From DATNFP01 sp035606335 (lineage in GTDB: Bacteria > Bacteroidota > Bacteroidia > Chitinophagales > Chitinophagaceae), in NCBI GenBank assembly GCA_035606335.1, contig DATNFP010000056.1, positions 1 to 28,138 of the forward strand: 28,138 nt of DNA, in the 5' to 3' direction. Positions 1 to 8,582 of the stretch are shown here, in pieces (within the stretch, counting starts at the first letter, position 1; every line of letters starts with the position of its first letter). The notes under the pieces were generated by a model. That model made no database searches. It had not been told where the DNA came from and was given only the letters and a program-made list of their open reading frames with translations. The position numbers and the translations under genes are program-made.

Positions 1-324
1 TTTCAATATCTCAGCCTTATCAATTTCGCGAGCTATAGTGGTGTTTTTCCAATCGGCGCTTTTTAGTGTTTTAGAAAAAACGATCTTATCAATATTATCC
101 ACGGCGTCTGCAAATTCAATCTCCGGCTGTGAGTCGGTCCTGTTTTTTGCAACCAGTGGCCAATAACTTTCAAATAGTTGATAAGTCACCCGCCCGAATA
201 AACCTATATCAGCATTCTTTAAAGAATCCACAGCATACTCATGCAGTTCCTCATCAGCAATAACAGTAGTATGGCTGCAAAATCCATCGGGCGTAACATT
301 GATAGATGCAATTAATTTTCTCAT
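1..324 (-). CDS. Dihydrofolate reductase / RibD C-terminal family protein, 3' end cut by window edge
   Basis: Reading the minus strand from the ATG at 324 gives 108 codons without a stop, running off the left edge. The N-terminus reads MRKLIASINVTPDGF, followed by IADEELHEYA and a GLFGRVTYQLFESYWP segment. This is the usual opening of the stand-alone RibD_C/DHFR-like proteins common in Bacteroidota and Actinobacteria: first beta strand, DG-F loop, then the GRxTY nucleotide-binding region. Family members are NADPH-dependent reductases whose substrates are mostly unknown, so no pathway can be given. Usual length is about 180-190 aa, so roughly 40% lies outside the window. It is transcribed away from the SRPBCC gene at 490. 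A TAnnTTTG-like element lies 16 nt upstream of the start. Confidence 0.85.
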   Translation of the reverse strand, partial: MRKLIASINVTPDGFCSHTTVIADEELHEYAVDSLKNADIGLFGRVTYQLFESYWPLVAKNRTDSQPEIEFADAVDNIDKIVFSKTLKSADWKNTTIAREIDKAEILK

Positions 325-339
325 GGTGTTTTTTGTTTA

Positions 340-368
340 CAAAGCTAACCCCCGGAACATTAAGTAAA
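340..368 (-). promoter_or_regulatory. Candidate Bacteroidota-type promoter for the DHFR-like gene
   Basis: On the minus strand TAGCTTTG (340-347) matches the -7 consensus TAnnTTTG exactly. TTTA (365-368), 17 nt upstream, is one base off the -33 TTTG. The predicted 5' leader would be very short. The motif match is seen; promoter activity is inferred. Confidence 0.45.
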
Positions 369-489
369 CAGACTTCCCTACGTCAATCTAAGGGGGCAAC
401 TGCGTCATTTATAGATAATATTTGAACAATGCACATAGCATTTGCCCTGATCAAGAAAAAACAAACGCTTATGCTATATTTACTTACCT

Positions 490-936
490 ATGGAAGATAA
501 TCAGATCATAAACAAAACGCTGAATATAAATGCACACACATCGAGAGTGTGGAAGACATTAACAGATCCCGAACTATTGAAATTATGGATGCTGGATTCT
601 GAAATAAATATCTCATCCGATTGGAAAGCAGGCAGCCCGATAATGATGTATGGCGATCTGCATGGAATAAGGTTTGAGACCAAAGGAATGGTCTTACAAG
701 CCGAACCCGAAAAAATTCTGGAATACACTCATTGGAGCTCACTATCACAGCATGCAGACATACCTGAGAATTATTCTGTTATCACTTTTATGCTCACTCC
801 AATAGATGGCAAAACAATCCTCACGTTCACACAAAGCAATTTTGAAACGGAAGTATCCTACAAGCATTTCAATTTTTACTGGAATGTGGCGCTCGAATTG
901 ATGAAGAAATTGAATGAAGATCCCCTCTCAGGCTAA
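490..936 (+). CDS. SRPBCC/AHSA1 domain protein
   Basis: A 148-residue single-domain protein. The N-terminal pattern of a beta strand followed by VWKTLTDPELLKLWM, with a later GMVLQAEPEKILEYTHW strand and a C-terminal helix (YWNVALELMKKL), is the typical layout of the Activator-of-Hsp90-homologue-1-like (AHSA1) branch of the START/SRPBCC fold. That fold makes a hydrophobic cavity, and in bacteria the ligand is rarely known. No signal peptide, so cytoplasmic. The ATG is the only good start and lies just after an AT-rich promoter-like stretch. It stands alone: the DHFR-like gene is divergent and the next gene downstream has its own 101-nt leader. It is a distant relative of the SRPBCC protein at 23126-23602, but this copy is not next to an ArsR regulator. 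Confidence 0.85.
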   Translation: MEDNQIINKTLNINAHTSRVWKTLTDPELLKLWMLDSEINISSDWKAGSPIMMYGDLHGIRFETKGMVLQAEPEKILEYTHWSSLSQHADIPENYSVITFMLTPIDGKTILTFTQSNFETEVSYKHFNFYWNVALELMKKLNEDPLSG

Positions 937-1037
937 AAAATTATAATTTTCTAATGATTTTCTAATTGTTATTAACTGATTGTTAGGATAATATTTATTA
1001 AAACATAATTATATTTAAACGAAATAACCTGTGCCAA

Positions 1038-1829
1038 ATGAAAATACGCTATTTCTTAAGTGCAATTTTTTTGTGTATGCTGTCGAGTGTATATAATACT
1101 TACGCGCAGGATTTCGCAGCCTATAAAAAGCGCGTTTTATCCGAAGGTAAAAATTCTTTGCCTTACAGGATGCTGATGCCGGAACATGTAACTCCGGGTG
1201 TGAAATATCCTTTGATAATTGTGTTGCATGGCTCCGGTGAGAGCGGCAATGATAATGAAAAACAATTGGTACATGGTGCAGCCCTGTTCTTGGTTGACAG
1301 TATCAGGAAAAAATATCCTGCCTTTGTTGTGTTTCCGCAATGTCCGGAAAGCAGCTATTGGAGTGATGTAGATAAAAAAGTAGATAAGGATGGGAAAGAA
1401 ACATTTACGTTTACCGCAAATGGCAAGCCGACGATCGCGATGCAGATGCTGATGGATCTTGAAAAAGATTTACAGCATAAATACCCTGTAGATACAAAAA
1501 GGATATATGTCGGTGGCCTGTCTATGGGCGGAATGGGCACATTTGAAATAGTGAAAAGAATGCCACATACTTTTGCGGCGGCATTCCCGATATGTGGGGG
1601 TGCGGATCCTGCGGTAGCTCCCTATCTTACAGAAACATCGTGGTGGATATTTCACGGATTGAAAGATGATGTTGTAAACCCTGAATTTTCGGAGCGCATG
1701 GCGGAAGAATTGAAAAAAGATAAAGCCAAAGTAAAAGCCACTTTTTATCCCAATGCCAATCATAATAGCTGGGACTCCGCATTCGCAGAGCCCGACTTAA
1801 TGCACTGGCTGTTTTCCAATCATAAATAA
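1038..1829 (+). CDS. Secreted alpha/beta-hydrolase (prolyl-oligopeptidase-like / phospholipase-carboxylesterase type esterase)
   Basis: 263 residues. Residues 1-23 form a signal peptide (MKIRYFL..., hydrophobic core, TYA-QD cleavage), so the enzyme is periplasmic or exported. The mature part shows the alpha/beta-hydrolase order: strand plus oxyanion-type HGSGE loop (64-68), nucleophile elbow G160-L-S162-M-G164, an acid in the GLKDD segment (D210 or D211), and the catalytic His in NHNSW (H242). The compact single domain and the PLIIVLHGSGE opening resemble the secreted esterase/PHB-depolymerase-like branch found next to polysaccharide-degrading genes in Bacteroidota, where members remove acyl groups from glycans or small esters. 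No carbohydrate genes lie beside it here, so the substrate is unknown. It stands alone, with 101 nt upstream and 131 nt downstream. Confidence 0.82.
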   Translation: MKIRYFLSAIFLCMLSSVYNTYAQDFAAYKKRVLSEGKNSLPYRMLMPEHVTPGVKYPLIIVLHGSGESGNDNEKQLVHGAALFLVDSIRKKYPAFVVFPQCPESSYWSDVDKKVDKDGKETFTFTANGKPTIAMQMLMDLEKDLQHKYPVDTKRIYVGGLSMGGMGTFEIVKRMPHTFAAAFPICGGADPAVAPYLTETSWWIFHGLKDDVVNPEFSERMAEELKKDKAKVKATFYPNANHNSWDSAFAEPDLMHWLFSNHK

Positions 1830-1960
1830 TTTAATTCCCGCTTAAAAAACTACCCATATTTTTTCGGATATTTTGTATTTTAATGGTTTTACACATTAAT
1901 AAATAAATTTCTTATCGTGAGGGATAGAATATTATTTATTTTCAGCCGCAAATATTGTTG

Positions 1961-2803
1961 ATGAGAGAATCCCGCATTAAAAAACTTTGGACCTTTCTTG
2001 TTGGGCATCCCAGGAATTTTACAATGGAGAACCGGGCGTTCAACTCGGTCAGCATCATCACATTATTACTATTAATAGGCCTGATGCCCTTTAATATCTT
2101 CATTCATCTGTATAGCCTTACACTAGTAATTATAAGCCTGATCATCATACAAAGCGCTTTTTATTATTACTCCCGTTTCAAAAAGAAATTTCAGATAAGT
2201 ATTATACTATACGCTATCATCAGCTATGTAGCCTTAATTGTCTTTTTCTACCTGAATTCAGGTATCAATGGTCCCATTATTTTTACTTTCTTCATCACTT
2301 TTCAGTTGCTTACTGCGTTTACGCCAAACAAGATCCATCCTATATGGCTCACATTACATATTCTCATTGGTGTTGCGCTCTTAATGTTTGAATTTTTCTA
2401 TCCTAATCACATTCAATACACTTATTGGAGCAGGAAAGCTCGTTTTCTGGATGTGACATCTACGTATGTTTTTACAATTGCTATTATCTATTGTATTACT
2501 GCATACCTGAGGAACTATTATAAACATGAAAAAAAGGTTGCAGCAGAAAGGGCAAAAGCTATTTTGGAACAAGGGGAAAAGCTGCAAGAGATAGCCTGGA
2601 TACAATCGCACAAAGTAAGAAGCCATGTAGCCACAATACTGGGATTGATACAGCTTTTTAATAAATATGACGCAAACGACCCTATTAATAAGGACATAAT
2701 TGAAAAAATAAAAGAGGCATCATCAAACCTCGATGTGGTGATAAAAGAAATAGTGGCTAAAACAAATGAAGAGAACGATGAAGATGAGCCACTTCACACA
2801 TAA
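1961..2803 (+). CDS. Six-TM membrane protein ending in a histidine-kinase dimerisation (DHp) domain without an ATPase domain
   Basis: The ATG at 1961 gives 280 aa; in-frame TTGs just upstream (1955, 1958) are less likely starts. Six hydrophobic segments are visible at about 28-45, 50-68, 77-96, 103-119, 127-146 and 165-184, with basic loops between. A charged helix (HEKKVAAERAKAILEQGEKL) follows, then IAWIQSHKVRSHVATILGL, which matches the H-box helix of HisKA-type kinases, with candidate phospho-acceptor H217. A second helix (IIEKIKEASSNLDVVIKEIV) completes the two-helix DHp hairpin. The protein then stops with an acidic tail; no N, G1 or G2 ATP-binding box is encoded, and the 118 nt downstream hold no remnant of one. 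It may be phosphorylated in trans or act as a dimerising sensor. No response regulator is adjacent. Confidence 0.7.
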   Translation: MRESRIKKLWTFLVGHPRNFTMENRAFNSVSIITLLLLIGLMPFNIFIHLYSLTLVIISLIIIQSAFYYYSRFKKKFQISIILYAIISYVALIVFFYLNSGINGPIIFTFFITFQLLTAFTPNKIHPIWLTLHILIGVALLMFEFFYPNHIQYTYWSRKARFLDVTSTYVFTIAIIYCITAYLRNYYKHEKKVAAERAKAILEQGEKLQEIAWIQSHKVRSHVATILGLIQLFNKYDANDPINKDIIEKIKEASSNLDVVIKEIVAKTNEENDEDEPLHT

Positions 2804-2921
2804 TACTATCCTGATACATTCCTGCCTATAATTTAAGAATTGTTAAGAATTATGAATTGCGGAATATTTGACATATTTTATACATTACAAATCCATTCTT
2901 AACAATCTTAAAAAAAGCAAC

Positions 2922-3335
2922 ATGAATTGGAAATTAATTTTTTCATTGTCATTATTCGGGCTTGCGATGGCTATTGCCACTATATTCTGGATACCTGCCA
3001 AGGTTGAGCCTGTTTTTTGGTTAGTGATATTTATTATCTGTGCCTACATAGTGGCCAAAAATGCTCCGGGTAAATACTTTTTACACGGGTTTTGCATCAG
3101 CATTGTAAACTGCATATGGATAACTGCAGCACACATCTCATGGCAAACTACTTACCTGGCTAATCATGCGGATGAAGCAGCCAACTATGCAAAAATGTCG
3201 CACGGGATGTCTGTAACACAATCCATGCTTGTTGTGGGGCCTATTGTGGGTATTATCTCAGGCTTGATACTTGGTTTGTTCTGCTTTATCGCATCGAAGA
3301 TCGTTAAGAAAAATAAGGTGAGAGCAGCAATGTAA
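2922..3335 (+). CDS. Small integral membrane protein, function unknown
   Basis: 137 aa from the ATG at 2922; a TTG 54 nt upstream is in frame but is followed by a polar, AT-driven stretch and is unlikely. Four hydrophobic segments are visible: about 4-22 (LIFSLSLFGLAMAIATIFW), 27-44, 51-70 and 99-126, the last ending in KKNKVRAA. A polar loop with HISWQTTYLANHADEAANYAKM sits between TM3 and TM4. I do not recognise the family; the layout resembles small hypothetical membrane proteins frequent in Bacteroidota. It lies 118 nt after the DHp protein and faces the SGNH gene tail to tail. Confidence 0.6.
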   Translation: MNWKLIFSLSLFGLAMAIATIFWIPAKVEPVFWLVIFIICAYIVAKNAPGKYFLHGFCISIVNCIWITAAHISWQTTYLANHADEAANYAKMSHGMSVTQSMLVVGPIVGIISGLILGLFCFIASKIVKKNKVRAAM

Positions 3336-3458
3336 GTACGCCATTTTTGTAGATTATTATACTGAAAAGTTTAAACCGATATAACCGGTAAATAATTCTT
3401 TTTGTAAAAGCGTTATGAGATGCGTGATGTAAATCGATAAAAAAACTGATGTACTATC

Positions 3459-4367
3459 TCAGTATATATCTTTCATCTTAGATGCTAATCTTTCGCTAAA
3501 TAAAATGGCACCAGTGCTGTTGAGATGCCTGGTGTCATAATACAATTGTTCCTTTAGAAATTCTGTATCGTCTGTGAAGTCCATAAAGGTTGAATTGTAA
3601 TTACTGCATATATTTCTGATCGCTTCTTTTGAGTTGTTTACAATTTTCTCATAAGAAGGAGAAACAATAACTAAAAGTTTTATTTTGTTTTCTTCACATG
3701 TCTTACAAAAATCAACGAATGCATTTTTCAATGAACTATCTTCTGAATATGATTCGGTATCAATTGGTCTTGTTAGATCGGGAGGAAGCACCGTGCCCGG
3801 CAGGGGTTCATATCCACGGGATACACTTTTTACAGGTTTTAGAAAACGCTTAAATACCGATAAAACCTCGGAATTATACTTATAACTATGGAATATATTT
3901 GCCAATATAATTTGCTTACTGTTAAGGGTTTTTACTGAAGCGTAGATCGCGTTGTTATTAATGTATGGCAGGAGTGAGGACACAACAATATCTTTTTGTT
4001 TTTGACTGGCCATTTTAGTGTCGAATTCATTATCACTTATATCGAGGATGACCAAATGCGGCTTATATCTTTTGACTGTGCCAGCCAATAGTGCGTCGTC
4101 AAATAGAATGAATCTTCCTACTCTGCCTGCATTATAGCAAGTTTTGTGCAAGCTATCTTCCAAAATAGAGGGAATGTAGTGGTGCGTTGCGCGAGAGCTG
4201 CCAAATATAACAATATCATCTTTCGCTTTGGTAAGTACATAAGTAGTGTTAGCACTCTCAAGGCCACCCACCTGACGATTGTAGAAATACTGAAGTAACA
4301 ACCCTAAAGCCCTGTCGCAGACAAACAATAAGAAGAGAAATAAGACAACGTTCTTTATAACTTTCAT
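3459..4367 (-). CDS. SGNH/GDSL-like membrane-anchored hydrolase or acetyltransferase partner of the MBOAT protein
   Basis: 302 aa. One N-terminal hydrophobic segment (residues about 5-25) anchors or exports it. The SGNH block I signature appears as IVIFGSSRATHHY (G56-S57-S58-R59) with S57 as candidate nucleophile. The C-terminal block V appears as YYDTRHLNSTGA with candidate Asp278 and His281. A strand with LVILDISDNEFD fits block II/III. It starts 5 nt after the MBOAT gene stop, so the two are co-transcribed. In known systems of this kind (AlgI with AlgJ/AlgX, DltB with DltD, PatA/PatB), the MBOAT protein moves an acyl group across the membrane and an SGNH protein places it on an extracytoplasmic polymer. 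The polymer is not identifiable here. The hydrolase-versus-transferase assignment is inferred. Confidence 0.75.
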   Translation of the reverse strand: MKVIKNVVLFLFLLFVCDRALGLLLQYFYNRQVGGLESANTTYVLTKAKDDIVIFGSSRATHHYIPSILEDSLHKTCYNAGRVGRFILFDDALLAGTVKRYKPHLVILDISDNEFDTKMASQKQKDIVVSSLLPYINNNAIYASVKTLNSKQIILANIFHSYKYNSEVLSVFKRFLKPVKSVSRGYEPLPGTVLPPDLTRPIDTESYSEDSSLKNAFVDFCKTCEENKIKLLVIVSPSYEKIVNNSKEAIRNICSNYNSTFMDFTDDTEFLKEQLYYDTRHLNSTGAILFSERLASKMKDIY

Positions 4368-4372
4368 CAGCT

Positions 4373-5776
4373 TTAGAATTGAAAATAGATAAACTGTCCT
4401 CCGTTAAAGACACCAATAGTGATGATCATAAGTAATAAGAGCACATAGGCAAATTGCCTGACCAGCTTATTGTTATTATATAGTAATGAAAAGGAAGTAT
4501 TGAAATATTCCTGCTTGAACTCTACCAATAGTAAAAAGACAAGTGCAAATATTGAATAAGAGAACTCATTTACATCTCCCACGAAAAATGGGCCTTTCTT
4601 CCATATCAAAATGCTCCTGGCTACTGTAAAAGCATCATGTATATTGTTTGCTCTAAAGAAAATCCAGGCAAAAGAAACAAGCACAAAAGTGATGAGAACA
4701 TTAATAAACCCAGGTACTGCAAATTTTTTGGGACTTATTTTTTGTATTATCAATCCCAATACTATAAAGCATCCATGTAACGCCCCCCAAATAATAAAAG
4801 TCCAGTTAGCCCCATGCCATAAGCCGCTTACTACAAACACAATAAACAAATTCAAATACCAGCGAGGAACTGATACTCTATTACCACCTAACGGAATGTA
4901 TAAATAATCTCTAAACCATGTGGAAAGTGAAATATGCCACCTACTCCAGAATTCCCTGATATCTTTTGCAAAATAAGGCCTTCTAAAATTCAGCATCAAA
5001 TTATAACCCAATACTTTGGCTGTGCCAACTGCTATGTCAGAATAGCCTGAAAAATCACAATATATCTGGAATGAAAAAAAGATGGTGGCAACTGCCAGTG
5101 TAATAGCTGAATGTTTATCGGGATGACTATAAACTGTATTAACATAAATAGCCAACCTGTCAGCAACAACTACTTTTTTCACAAAGCCCCATAACATTAT
5201 TTTCAATCCACTCACAATCCTATAGTAATCGAAATCATGTTTTTCGTGAAACTGATGCAGCATATTCTGTGGTCTTTCAATAGGGCCGGCCACAAGCTGA
5301 GGGAAAAACATAACGTATAGTGCGTATATGCCAAAGTGTTTTTCGGGTTTTTGTTTACCGCGATATACCTCTATGGTATAGCTCATAGCCTGGAATGTAT
5401 GAAATGACAATCCGATCGGCAATAACATAGATAAATATGGTATGTGATTTTTATATCCAAATGCCCCTATTAAGTGTGAAAGGTTGGCATTTAAGAAGTT
5501 ATAGTATTTGAAAACTGCCAAAACCCCGATATTGGCAATTAAGCTCAGAATGAGAAAAAAGCGTCTGCGCTGATAATATTTATAAATTAAAAGTCCAGCG
5601 AAGTAGTCCACAACGATTGTTCCTCCCAGAATGAGGATGTAGACCGGCACAAATGCCATATAGAAATAGCAACTGGCTATTAATAATAGCAACCATTTAA
5701 ACCTGTCGGGGATTAAAAAGTATGTGCAACAAACAATAAAGAAAAAAATAAGGAATTGAATTGAGTTGAAGAGCAT
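4373..5776 (-). CDS. MBOAT family membrane-bound O-acyltransferase (AlgI/DltB-like)
   Basis: 467 aa from the ATG at 5776 (MLFNSIQFLIFF, the typical opening of this family); a TTG 21 nt upstream is rejected. About ten to twelve hydrophobic segments span the protein. Diagnostic motifs are PQLVAGPIERP (160-169), CDFSGYSDIAVG (240-251), FWSRWHISLSTWFRDYLYIPLGG (277-298, with H281), and the invariant SGLWHGANWTF around H321, the catalytic histidine of MBOAT enzymes. Family members transfer acyl (usually acetyl) groups to secreted polysaccharides, teichoic acids or proteins. With the SGNH gene directly downstream it forms a two-gene surface-glycan O-acylation unit. No polysaccharide synthase is adjacent, so the acceptor polymer is probably encoded elsewhere. 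178 nt of gene-free sequence separate it from the upstream T9SS gene. Confidence 0.93.
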   Translation of the reverse strand: MLFNSIQFLIFFFIVCCTYFLIPDRFKWLLLLIASCYFYMAFVPVYILILGGTIVVDYFAGLLIYKYYQRRRFFLILSLIANIGVLAVFKYYNFLNANLSHLIGAFGYKNHIPYLSMLLPIGLSFHTFQAMSYTIEVYRGKQKPEKHFGIYALYVMFFPQLVAGPIERPQNMLHQFHEKHDFDYYRIVSGLKIMLWGFVKKVVVADRLAIYVNTVYSHPDKHSAITLAVATIFFSFQIYCDFSGYSDIAVGTAKVLGYNLMLNFRRPYFAKDIREFWSRWHISLSTWFRDYLYIPLGGNRVSVPRWYLNLFIVFVVSGLWHGANWTFIIWGALHGCFIVLGLIIQKISPKKFAVPGFINVLITFVLVSFAWIFFRANNIHDAFTVARSILIWKKGPFFVGDVNEFSYSIFALVFLLLVEFKQEYFNTSFSLLYNNNKLVRQFAYVLLLLMIITIGVFNGGQFIYFQF

Positions 5777-5954
5777 TAATTCAATTGTTTGCAGCAAAAA
5801 TATTTAAAATGTGATAAGGATAAAAAAAAGTTAATTAAAGAACAATTAAATTATTGGGAATAATATGGCAAATAACTGCTCCAGCAGTGCTTTATGCGGA
5901 TATAAAAACATAATAATAGGATAACCTTTTTATAATTATTTAAACTATTGTCAG

Positions 5955-8546
5955 TTATTTGTTGCTTATCAGTGTTATATTTCCCTTGTAGGTTTGAGTA
6001 ATATCATTTTTGAAGCTTACAGTAATGACATAGATATATACCCCTGCTGGTTGCTGCACCCCATTGAACCTGCCATCCCATCCTCTGCCATTTACGTTGT
6101 CAGTTGCAAATATTTCTACTCCCCATCTGTCGAATATTTCCATGTGGAAGGCAATTACACCTTTTGATAATAGCTCCCTGGGGAAGAAATAATCATTGAT
6201 GCCATCGCCATTTGGTGAGAACGCATTCGGGATACCGACGTAGCAATTGGGCTTTACGATTTCCGTATCAGCAGCTATGCAACCGTGATCAGAAGTAACC
6301 ATAAGCCAATAGGCAGCAGGCGTTGTGGTTTCTATTGATTCGGTTGTAGCTCCTGTGCTCCACAGGTATGTATAGCTAACAGGATTGATCAAGCCGTTGG
6401 ATAATACTAATGCTGCATCTCCCGGACATATAGAAGTATCGGGGCCAAGGTTAACCTGGGGATAGGGATAAATGTTTACGGTATCACTGTAAATAGCAGA
6501 TGGGCAACTACGATATCTTGCAGTAACTGTTATTGTCATGTGGCCGGTTTGATCGTAACTGTGTTGTATGGGTTGCCATTGCGGAGTTTGAACGCCATCG
6601 CCGAAATTCCATAATAGCTCATTAGGATACGAGCCTTCTTTGGAAATATAAAAGTTGATTGTTTCGCCCTGGCATGCTTCTTTTTTATCCGGGGTAAACG
6701 ATATTTTACCAAAAGAATCTACCTGTATATAAATGAATGCAGTGTCGTCGCATGGCAAGCCTACAAGCTGCACTTTGTATCTGCCGGCTTTGTTATATAC
6801 ATGGGTGGGATCGGATAAAGTGGATGTTGTGCTATCACCAAAATCCCATACGTAACTGCTAAAGCCTGTTGAAGTGTTTTTGAATTGCAAAGTATCGAGT
6901 GTGCAAGTGAGGGTATCGGAGGTGAAAGAGGCCTGGTAATCAGGGGGAAGCAAGGTGATGTACATTGTAGTATCACAGCCATTGTTGCCTATCATTGTTA
7001 TACCATAGGTGCCCGGATCTTTGCCATATAAAGTATCACTACCTGCTTTAACTGTATGTGTTTGTAAGATGTTTTTAGCAGCATCTGTCCAAACATATTT
7101 ATAGGTATTGGTATCTCCAGGTACGGGTAGTACCCATTGAGCACTATTGCCTGCTTTTTTGCAGCCGCTATTAAAACCTGTGGATGGAATTTTGCTGGCA
7201 AACAAGACCTTGAAAGTATCAGTATGATGTATACATGGAGCCGTTGTATAAGATACCCAATAGTTACCGGAATTAGATACGGTGCGATAAGAATGTAAAG
7301 AACTATCTGACCATTGATAATCCCAACCTGAAGTATCAGCAAGCAATAATGTACTATCTTCAAAACATACTTTTACTGACAGGCTGTTATAAGCAGTATC
7401 GCGCTTAAAAACAGGTACTTCATTAGGAAGACCCAACAAAGCGTAGGTATTAGTATCTAAAATAACTGCATCAGATATGATGTCGCATGCAGTGCCGGCA
7501 AGGTTGGGGTGAGTTATACAACTCATGGTATTTGAACCTATGTAGTCCGCACCTGCAAAATAAATTTTGTTATCAGGGGCGATCTTCAGGTCGGATGCTG
7601 ATTCTCCAACAGCAATTTTTGAAGCATTAATAGTTGCAGCCACTCCTGAACTGATATCAAACTGATATAATGAATCTATTCCTCCAAAAAATCCAATTGT
7701 GGCAATATAAACTTTAGAATTATCGGGAGAAAAGGATGCCCCATATGAGTTCGGGACATCTAAACTTATGTTATTTGAAGCTTTACCCGTGGCAGGATCA
7801 AAGTCAAGAAGATTTGCTGTAGTGCCAAGATCGTTAGCGAAAATAAGTTTTTTCCTATTTGGAGATACTTTCATCACTCCTACAGGAGACATAAATCCTA
7901 TATGTGAAATAACAGGAGTAGTATTAATTCCTGCATCCGTTATTTCAAAAGCCTTTAGATTACCCGAAGTATTATACAGCAGAAGCCACACATCACAATG
8001 ATCGCCCACGACACCCGTCATTTTTTCTGAGTTGTTTGAATCGAGCAAAATTCCTCGTTTGCCAGGTTCAATATCACCAAGGCCGCCACGCAGGTTCATA
8101 TCTGCTATGCTCCAGTAGGACCGTCCAACAGAAGAACTGAGCTCCACGCTGGTTTGTGAAAAAATGTAGTATTTGCCTGCACTATCAGGCATTGGAATAA
8201 TCAGAGCTCCCTGTGTTGCACTTGTAGTGGGTGTGATCATTGATTTTGCGGCCAATGAGCGTATGGCTTCATCAGTTATAAGTGTATCGCCGTTGGGCAT
8301 TATATTACCGAGCCTATCCCAGACTATTGATCCCTCGGTATAAAACAATAGTTGACCTTTATTATTGCAGACGCATGCATTAGCTTCTCCAAAAGCGTTT
8401 ACGGCTGTCATTATGGCTACCGGACTTCCGGAATTAAAATCAATACCTGCAAAGCCGCCAAATGTCCAGACATTTTGCTGTTGAGCGTTTATTGTAAACG
8501 AATTGGCCAAACAGCAAAGAACAATATTTAAAAAAACTTTCTTCAT
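5955..8546 (-). CDS. Large secreted protein with beta-propeller-like N-terminus, PKD domains and T9SS type B (gliding-motility C-terminal) sorting domain
   Basis: 863 aa. A signal peptide (1-22, ending INAQQ) is followed by a propeller-like region (about 25-385). In it, repeated blade-type phrases such as SPNRKKLIFAND, LLDFDPATGK and FSPDNSKVYIAT occur, and FSPDNSK is shared with the neighbouring gene. Two Ig-like segments (about 390-535) lead into PKD-type domains at about 538-610 (YVWDFGDSTT...) and 612-693 (LWNFGDG...), then another Ig-like unit opening LGPDTSICPGD. The last 92 residues (IPNAFSPNGDGINDYF, EIFDRWG, GWDGRFNG, PAGVYIYVI) are the gliding-motility-associated / T9SS type B sorting domain, so the mature protein is exported by the type IX system and held on the cell surface or released. 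Ligand or activity unknown. It lies 36 nt after its paralogue. Confidence 0.9.
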   Translation of the reverse strand: MKKVFLNIVLCCLANSFTINAQQQNVWTFGGFAGIDFNSGSPVAIMTAVNAFGEANACVCNNKGQLLFYTEGSIVWDRLGNIMPNGDTLITDEAIRSLAAKSMITPTTSATQGALIIPMPDSAGKYYIFSQTSVELSSSVGRSYWSIADMNLRGGLGDIEPGKRGILLDSNNSEKMTGVVGDHCDVWLLLYNTSGNLKAFEITDAGINTTPVISHIGFMSPVGVMKVSPNRKKLIFANDLGTTANLLDFDPATGKASNNISLDVPNSYGASFSPDNSKVYIATIGFFGGIDSLYQFDISSGVAATINASKIAVGESASDLKIAPDNKIYFAGADYIGSNTMSCITHPNLAGTACDIISDAVILDTNTYALLGLPNEVPVFKRDTAYNSLSVKVCFEDSTLLLADTSGWDYQWSDSSLHSYRTVSNSGNYWVSYTTAPCIHHTDTFKVLFASKIPSTGFNSGCKKAGNSAQWVLPVPGDTNTYKYVWTDAAKNILQTHTVKAGSDTLYGKDPGTYGITMIGNNGCDTTMYITLLPPDYQASFTSDTLTCTLDTLQFKNTSTGFSSYVWDFGDSTTSTLSDPTHVYNKAGRYKVQLVGLPCDDTAFIYIQVDSFGKISFTPDKKEACQGETINFYISKEGSYPNELLWNFGDGVQTPQWQPIQHSYDQTGHMTITVTARYRSCPSAIYSDTVNIYPYPQVNLGPDTSICPGDAALVLSNGLINPVSYTYLWSTGATTESIETTTPAAYWLMVTSDHGCIAADTEIVKPNCYVGIPNAFSPNGDGINDYFFPRELLSKGVIAFHMEIFDRWGVEIFATDNVNGRGWDGRFNGVQQPAGVYIYVITVSFKNDITQTYKGNITLISNK

Positions 8547-8582
8547 AATATTTTGGATAGGGTATTCAGATTTGTTTGCACA

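Noticed and set aside
937..950. 14-nt AT-only palindrome right after the SRPBCC stop
   Set aside because: AT-only stem without GC core or defined T run; expected by chance in such AT-rich spacers.
5777..5954. Small hairpin (ACTGC...GCAGT) between T9SS gene and MBOAT gene
   Set aside because: Only 5 bp and no T run on the minus strand; not a convincing terminator.
6998..7363. 121-codon frame on the minus strand inside the T9SS gene
   Set aside because: Lies in another frame of the same strand within a well-supported gene; composition is frame-shadow-like and it matches no family.
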